Shown here piece after piece: positions 28,215 through 31,529 of a DNA stretch of 31,529 bases (the first letter of the stretch is position 1; every line of letters begins with the position of its first letter). Under the pieces are notes generated by a model. The model was not told where the DNA came from. It worked only from the letters and a program-made list of their open reading frames with translations, and searched no databases. This stretch comes from a virus. Made by a program: the position numbers and the translations under genes. The DNA lies in the IMG/VR virus record IMGVR_UViG_3300035070_004257, positions 1-31,529 of that record. One strand, given 5' to 3'.

Positions 28215-28948
28215 CGTGCCTCCTCCTGTGCCAGAATCATCTGCCCAATCAGCTCCGCGACCTGGGGCACCACGGCGTTCCCCAGCGCTTTTAATCGCTT
28301 GCCTTTGTCCAATCCTCTGGAAAACCCATCAGCCATTCGACAAAGCGAATCGGCACCGGGATGCCAAAACGCGCTTTGTACGCATCGGTCACGTTGATCT
28401 GGTGCGTCGTCTCGCCTCGACCCACTTTCGCCGATCCCCCGCCAGTCGCATCCGACGCGTTGGGCGTGGGCCACAAGAAACAGGCGCTCCCGTGCGTGTG
28501 GGGCACCCAGGGCGCACGCCGAGAGCACACTCCATGCTGCATCGTACCCGAGCGTGGCCAGGTCTGCGAGTATGCCTCCGAAGAACCGTCCAGCATCTGT
28601 TGAGAGTAGCCCTGGCACATTTTCTGCCACGACCCATCGGGGCTTAAGCTCGCAAAGGATGCGGCGGTATTCGGGCCAGAGATCGCGCTCATCGCCCGAT
28701 CCGTTGCGTCGCCCTGCCAGGCTGTGGGGCTGGCAGGGGAAGCCGCCGCAAATGAGGTCAACGGGGGCAAGATTGTGCGCTCCACAGGCGCGGATGTCGT
28801 CGTATTTGGGCACGTCGGGCCAGTGTCGTCGTAACACTCGTTGGGCATAGTCATCGATCTCGCATTGCCAAACGACTCGCATTCCCGCTCTTTCAAGTCC
28901 AAGTTCTAGCCCTCCTATCCCGCTAAAGAGACTGCCTACGGTGAGCAT
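28196..28948 (-). CDS. DNA (cytosine-5) methyltransferase, Dcm-type (250 aa)
   Basis: It transfers methyl groups from SAM to cytosine. Motifs in order: I (SLFSGIGGLELGLERAG), IV with catalytic Cys (GGFPCQPHS), VI (VVAENVPG), VIII (HARERLFLV) and X (LGNAVVPQVAELIG). The target recognition region between VIII and X is only about 60 residues, so it is a compact phage form. ATG shares one base with the RusA stop and follows GGGAGG. A conserved second frame covers its C-terminal half. It probably protects phage DNA from restriction. Confidence 0.92.
   Translation of the reverse strand: MLTVGSLFSGIGGLELGLERAGMRVVWQCEIDDYAQRVLRRHWPDVPKYDDIRACGAHNLAPVDLICGGFPCQPHSLAGRRNGSGDERDLWPEYRRILCELKPRWVVAENVPGLLSTDAGRFFGGILADLATLGYDAAWSVLSACALGAPHARERLFLVAHAQRVGCDWRGIGESGSRRDDAPDQRDRCVQSAFWHPGADSLCRMADGFSRGLDKGKRLKALGNAVVPQVAELIGQMILAQEEARCAVGD
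28291..28902 (-). CDS. Overlapping-frame protein of the phage 'WPTPxASD / EWLMGFP' family
   Basis: This frame is shifted by one base against the methyltransferase and lies wholly inside it. From about residue 85 it reads like a known phage family associated with cytosine methyltransferases: SLSPDGSWQKMCQGYSQQML, EAYSQTWPRSGTMQHG, CFLWPTPNASDATGG and RFVEWLMGFPEDWT. The methyltransferase frame over the same bases also keeps its motifs. Start is uncertain; the ATG at 28692 would give a 133-residue core. Either a true overprinted gene, a frameshift product, or a fossil of an ancient frame change. Confidence 0.5.
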   Translation of the reverse strand: MDLKERECESFGNARSMTMPNECYDDTGPTCPNTTTSAPVERTILPPLTSFAAASPASPTAWQGDATDRAMSAISGPNTAASFASLSPDGSWQKMCQGYSQQMLDGSSEAYSQTWPRSGTMQHGVCSRRAPWVPHTHGSACFLWPTPNASDATGGGSAKVGRGETTHQINVTDAYKARFGIPVPIRFVEWLMGFPEDWTKASD

Positions 28949-29421
28949 CACGTGGCCTCCCAGGCCTGGATCGTGATTTCGCAGGCGGGGCGCTTCGGAT
29001 CAGCCCCCGTGCGCTCCACCACGAGGCGAGCTACCCGGCAATCATCAAAGCCGAGCGCCAGGGCGACGGCGTCCAGCGCGGCCTTGATGCGATTATCAAT
29101 ATCCATCCGCGCCCGACTCCCAAAGGTCAGGCGGATCGTGACCTGGAGATCGCCGGGTGGGACAACCCACCCTTCCCGCTGCGCCTGGCAGGTCACATCG
29201 CGGATGACCAGCGCCCGAAATGTCCGGGCGTCCTCCGTCAACACCCGCTGCCCGTGCTGGCGTCCAGGCCGATAGAGATGGTTGACGCTCGGCGGGAGCA
29301 TCGGCAGCCACATGACGAGCGGCATGGGCGATCCCGCTGACGGTGCAGGCTCCAGCACCTGGCGGTTGGCACTCCCCACGGGCGTCTGGGCGAGTTGGGC
29401 GGCGGTCATACGGGGTGGCAT
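28948..29421 (-). CDS. rusA: RusA-family Holliday junction resolvase
   Basis: It cuts four-way DNA junctions in recombination or before packaging. The body reads PPSVNHLYRPGRQHG, then LTFGSRARMDIDNRIKAALD and GFDDCRVARLVVERTG: the DIDN-xxK-xxxD motif and the later DD are the family's metal site and DNA-binding core. The first 40 residues are an extra Pro/Ala-rich stretch. The start MPPRMTAAQL follows GGAG within the end of the Dam-like gene (16-base overlap). Confidence 0.88.
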   Translation of the reverse strand: MPPRMTAAQLAQTPVGSANRQVLEPAPSAGSPMPLVMWLPMLPPSVNHLYRPGRQHGQRVLTEDARTFRALVIRDVTCQAQREGWVVPPGDLQVTIRLTFGSRARMDIDNRIKAALDAVALALGFDDCRVARLVVERTGADPKRPACEITIQAWEAT

Positions 29422-30266
29422 TCGCGTAACTCCAATCGTAATTGCTGCGTATCCTGGGCCACACATGCCGCATTGAGCCAGAGGCATTCCATGCGGCGCG
29501 CATTCGATTCGCCGCGCGCCGCCGTCGAGACCATGTGCCAGTGGGGCAGCCGCGCGGCATACACATCATTCTGATAGCCACTCAGCATGACCGGGCCGGG
29601 ATGGGCGTCCAACGCGTCCAGCAGATCGTGGTGATCGGCGTCCGTCATTTCATGCTGGTACAGCGCCCGACGAGTCCCATGGACGGTCGTGCGGATATAT
29701 GGCGGATCACAGTAGAGCAGCGTCTCAGGCGTCGCATAGCGCCCGATGATCGTCAGCGCAGGCAGGCACTCTAGCTCGGCATGGCGTAAACGCTCCGCCA
29801 CGACGGCAAGGCGATCGGGCAATTGAGTCCACACCTCGTAGGTACCTGCGCGTCCGTGCTTTGACCCCTTGTTCCGCCAGCCCGTGCGCCCAGACTGATC
29901 ACCCTTTTGGCCCTGCCAGGATCGCACAAGAAAACGCCGCGCCCGCTCCACCGGATCGGTCGTGGGGGTAGTAGGGGCGCGACACGACAGATACTCCGTG
30001 CGGCTCCAGGGCGTCAGCGCCACGGCCGCGCACAACTGGGGACGCAGCACGGGATCGCGCAACACAACAAACAGGGTGTAGGCCTCCTGATGCCGATCGT
30101 TGTAGACGAGATGCGACGGCTGATAGGCCAAGGTCAGACAAAACGCGCCCGAACCGCCGTAGACATCGACGACGCGATCCATGCGGGGCGTCCACCGCTG
30201 AAGCCATGGGGCCAGTCGCCACTTCGCGCCAGGATAGCGGAGGATGGGGGCGGGTATGGGTGGCAT
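29406..30266 (-). CDS. DNA adenine-N6 methyltransferase, D12/Dam class (286 aa)
   Basis: Motif order is of the Dam (alpha) group: PILRYPGAKWRLAPWL (N-terminal FxGxK-like motif X), then DVYGGSGAFCLTL (SAM binding, motif I), then LLYCDPPYIRTT (catalytic DPPY, motif IV). The start MPPIPAPIL shares one base with the stop of the DpdA-like gene; an earlier Met is rejected. Methylating adenine would add another layer of protection from host nucleases. The target site cannot be read from the sequence. Confidence 0.9.
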   Translation of the reverse strand: MPPIPAPILRYPGAKWRLAPWLQRWTPRMDRVVDVYGGSGAFCLTLAYQPSHLVYNDRHQEAYTLFVVLRDPVLRPQLCAAVALTPWSRTEYLSCRAPTTPTTDPVERARRFLVRSWQGQKGDQSGRTGWRNKGSKHGRAGTYEVWTQLPDRLAVVAERLRHAELECLPALTIIGRYATPETLLYCDPPYIRTTVHGTRRALYQHEMTDADHHDLLDALDAHPGPVMLSGYQNDVYAARLPHWHMVSTAARGESNARRMECLWLNAACVAQDTQQLRLELRECHPV

Positions 30267-31204
30267 CAGTCCACCCCCCACAGGTCGTGGCTACTGATGA
30301 CGCCGTAGGTGCCCCAGGTGACGGCCTTGCCCTCGGCGTCCACCTCCAGCCACTGCGCATAGCGCAAAATATTGTCATGTGCCAAATCACACGGATGATA
30401 GCCGCCTGGCTGTAATTTTTGCGCTTTGGTGTAGGTCGCTTTTTGTCGACCTTGATGATAAGTATTGCCGAATATAGCGGCTCGCTCAGGAGCGCTGCTA
30501 TCCGTAGAGCAGGTAATCTGGTAGTGCGCTTCTAGTTGCTGCACAACCCGAATGGCCTCTGGCACACAGACACCAAGGATGTGGACTCGCTGCACGCCAT
30601 ACGTCGCAAGTAACGGAAAGACCGCCTCCAGCGTGGCCTGGAAAATCGGCAGCATTGTTCCGCGCTGCATGCCCGTGATGCATAGGCCACCGAATGCGAA
30701 CCAGTCGCGCCCTGACCGCAGTAGCGGCAGGATCTGTCTTGCACATGCGAGATACTGCGCCGTGCTCACGCCCTGACAGGCGTAGGCAATCGCGCCCGCT
30801 ACCCGATCCCGTAGCGCGCGGTAGATATGCGCGCTCCGAATCGTCTCTTGCACAGCTCGACTTGCCGTTACATCGGTGCCGCGCTGTTTGATACGTCCGG
30901 CCTCGGTCAGCGTCTCATCCACGCCGTCTAGCATGTCATAGCTGATCAGCGCTTCAGCGTACGCGGGGCCATTATGATAGGCAATCCAGCGCTCTAATTT
31001 GAGCTGGCGATCTAAGGCCTGCCAGGGCTGAAGGCGCTTCTTCATATCGCGCTCCTGGAACGCGCCACTATCAATGATGTAGCGCGTTCCAGGAGCAAGC
31101 TGGACACGGTAATGCGGATTGACCATCGCCGTTCCAGTAACGACCTCTGGCATGAAGGGCTTTGCATTGAGCCGATTATTATTTTTTGAAGGATAGAACA
31201 TCAT
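30266..31204 (-). CDS. dpdA: DpdA-like DNA guanine transglycosylase (TGT fold, 312 aa)
   Basis: DpdA swaps guanine in DNA for a 7-deazaguanine such as preQ0. TGT-family motifs are in order: IIDSGAFQ (45-50, like DSGGFQ with the catalytic Asp), ISYDMLDG (88-94), YACQG (141-145, like VQGG), FGGLC (171-175, like GGLAV), HILGV (208-212, like MGVG), and STDSSAPER (233-241), where D235 takes the place of the nucleophile. No tRNA-binding PUA domain follows. ATG shares one base with the VRR-NUC stop. No preQ0 synthesis genes (folE, queC, D, E) are in the window; they may lie outside or the host may supply the base. Confidence 0.85.
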   Translation of the reverse strand: MMFYPSKNNNRLNAKPFMPEVVTGTAMVNPHYRVQLAPGTRYIIDSGAFQERDMKKRLQPWQALDRQLKLERWIAYHNGPAYAEALISYDMLDGVDETLTEAGRIKQRGTDVTASRAVQETIRSAHIYRALRDRVAGAIAYACQGVSTAQYLACARQILPLLRSGRDWFAFGGLCITGMQRGTMLPIFQATLEAVFPLLATYGVQRVHILGVCVPEAIRVVQQLEAHYQITCSTDSSAPERAAIFGNTYHQGRQKATYTKAQKLQPGGYHPCDLAHDNILRYAQWLEVDAEGKAVTWGTYGVISSHDLWGVD

Positions 31205-31455
31205 CACAACCCCACCAGTGTCTCCGCTGCTGCCACGCTCTCCACAATCCACACATCGCCCTGCCAGGCCTGATGAAGCTGGGCCTCATCCGCCGTCAGT
31301 GTTGCGCCCGGCATCTTGATCTCGATGAGCCAAGATCGCCGCAGGCCGGTGCGCCGATCTATCCCAATGACCAGCACATCGGGACAGCCGTTCCCCAGCT
31401 GGTCGGTCGTGACGTCGCGCACGACGTAGTTGGTTTTCGGTTTGCGGTGGGTCAT
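31204..31455 (-). CDS. VRR-NUC domain nuclease (83 aa)
   Basis: Stand-alone VRR-NUC proteins are small PD-(D/E)xK nucleases common in phages, often active on branched DNA. Visible: GNGCPDVLVIGI (Asp of PD), SWLIEIKMPGATLT (ExK) and the following AQLHQAW (Gln motif). It overlaps the upstream gene as ATGA. With RusA it could process recombination intermediates. Confidence 0.85.
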   Translation of the reverse strand: MTHRKPKTNYVVRDVTTDQLGNGCPDVLVIGIDRRTGLRRSWLIEIKMPGATLTADEAQLHQAWQGDVWIVESVAAAETLVGL

Positions 31456-31529
31456 AGGAGTGCCTCGCACTGCTGCACCCACGCCATGGTCGTGGCGTAG
31501 CTGTCGCCTGCATCCTGATAATCGAGCCA
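31452..31529 (-). CDS. Unknown protein, C-terminal fragment (cut by window edge)
   Basis: The last 25 codons read without a stop from the window edge to TGA, ending TTMAWVQQCEALL. The stop overlaps the VRR-NUC start as ATGA, so it belongs to the same operon. Too little is visible for a family call. Confidence 0.6.
   Translation of the reverse strand, partial: WLDYQDAGDSYATTMAWVQQCEALL

Noticed and set aside
1-31529. Search for integrase, transposase, CRISPR arrays and functional tRNA genes
   Set aside because: None found. The only tRNA-like sequence lacks a proper 5' half, and no recombinase catalytic motif or transposase DDE/HUH pattern was noticed.

Overview
The window is most of the genome of a tailed, siphovirus-like dsDNA phage or prophage with an HK97-type head. 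The evidence is a terminase, an HK97-family portal, an HK97 prohead protease and major capsid, a tail chaperone frameshift, a tape measure protein and a bifunctional endolysin. GC content is intermediate to high, with AT-rich regulatory islands. Promoters look like bacterial sigma70 sites and ribosome binding sites are strong (GGAGG types). The host cannot be named from the sequence: no ribosomal or housekeeping gene is present. No integrase, DNA polymerase or helicase is visible. Both window edges cut through genes.

Layout. (1) 1-2215, minus strand: an operon of small unknown genes (zinc-knuckle proteins, two paralogous small proteins, a pentapeptide-repeat protein). (2) 2246-2990: a regulatory island with a small HTH gene, two near-identical operator-promoter clusters built from the 12-bp palindrome TACCTATAGGTA, and several large hairpins. 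(3) 2992-19543, plus strand: the late operon, in the order endolysin, holin-like gene, terminase, portal-MuF fusion, protease, capsid, connectors, tail tube, frameshifted chaperones, tape measure, Dit/hub/fibre genes. It is followed by a possible lipoprotein gene and a large bidirectional hairpin. (4) 19802-21347, minus strand: a five-gene accessory operon. It has a consensus promoter centred on a 30-bp palindrome and includes a DUF1874/AcrIII-1-like gene (candidate anti-type III CRISPR ring nuclease). (5) 21503-24376, minus strand: four membrane-protein genes and a 54-codon Cys gene. (6) 24538-26427, minus strand: a DEDDy exonuclease, an unknown gene, a tRNA-Thr-like element with a terminator, and a leaderless small regulator. 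(7) 26609-31529, minus strand: a DNA-modification and recombination operon with a VRR-NUC nuclease, a DpdA-like DNA transglycosylase, Dam-type and Dcm-type methyltransferases, RusA, a zinc-finger/HTH protein and a DndC-like PP-loop enzyme.

How it fits together. The late operon builds and releases the particle. The minus-strand operons look like early and accessory functions: regulation, DNA modification against host restriction, recombination, anti-CRISPR and membrane functions. The strongest unusual signals are: (a) a conserved second reading frame inside the cytosine methyltransferase gene; (b) a tRNA-Thr-like element enclosed by a 14-bp stem that competes with an intrinsic terminator; (c) the AcrIII-1-like gene; (d) the paired operator array; (e) a textbook -1 frameshift site in the tail chaperone gene; and (f) two genes flanked by short direct repeats like exchangeable cassettes.
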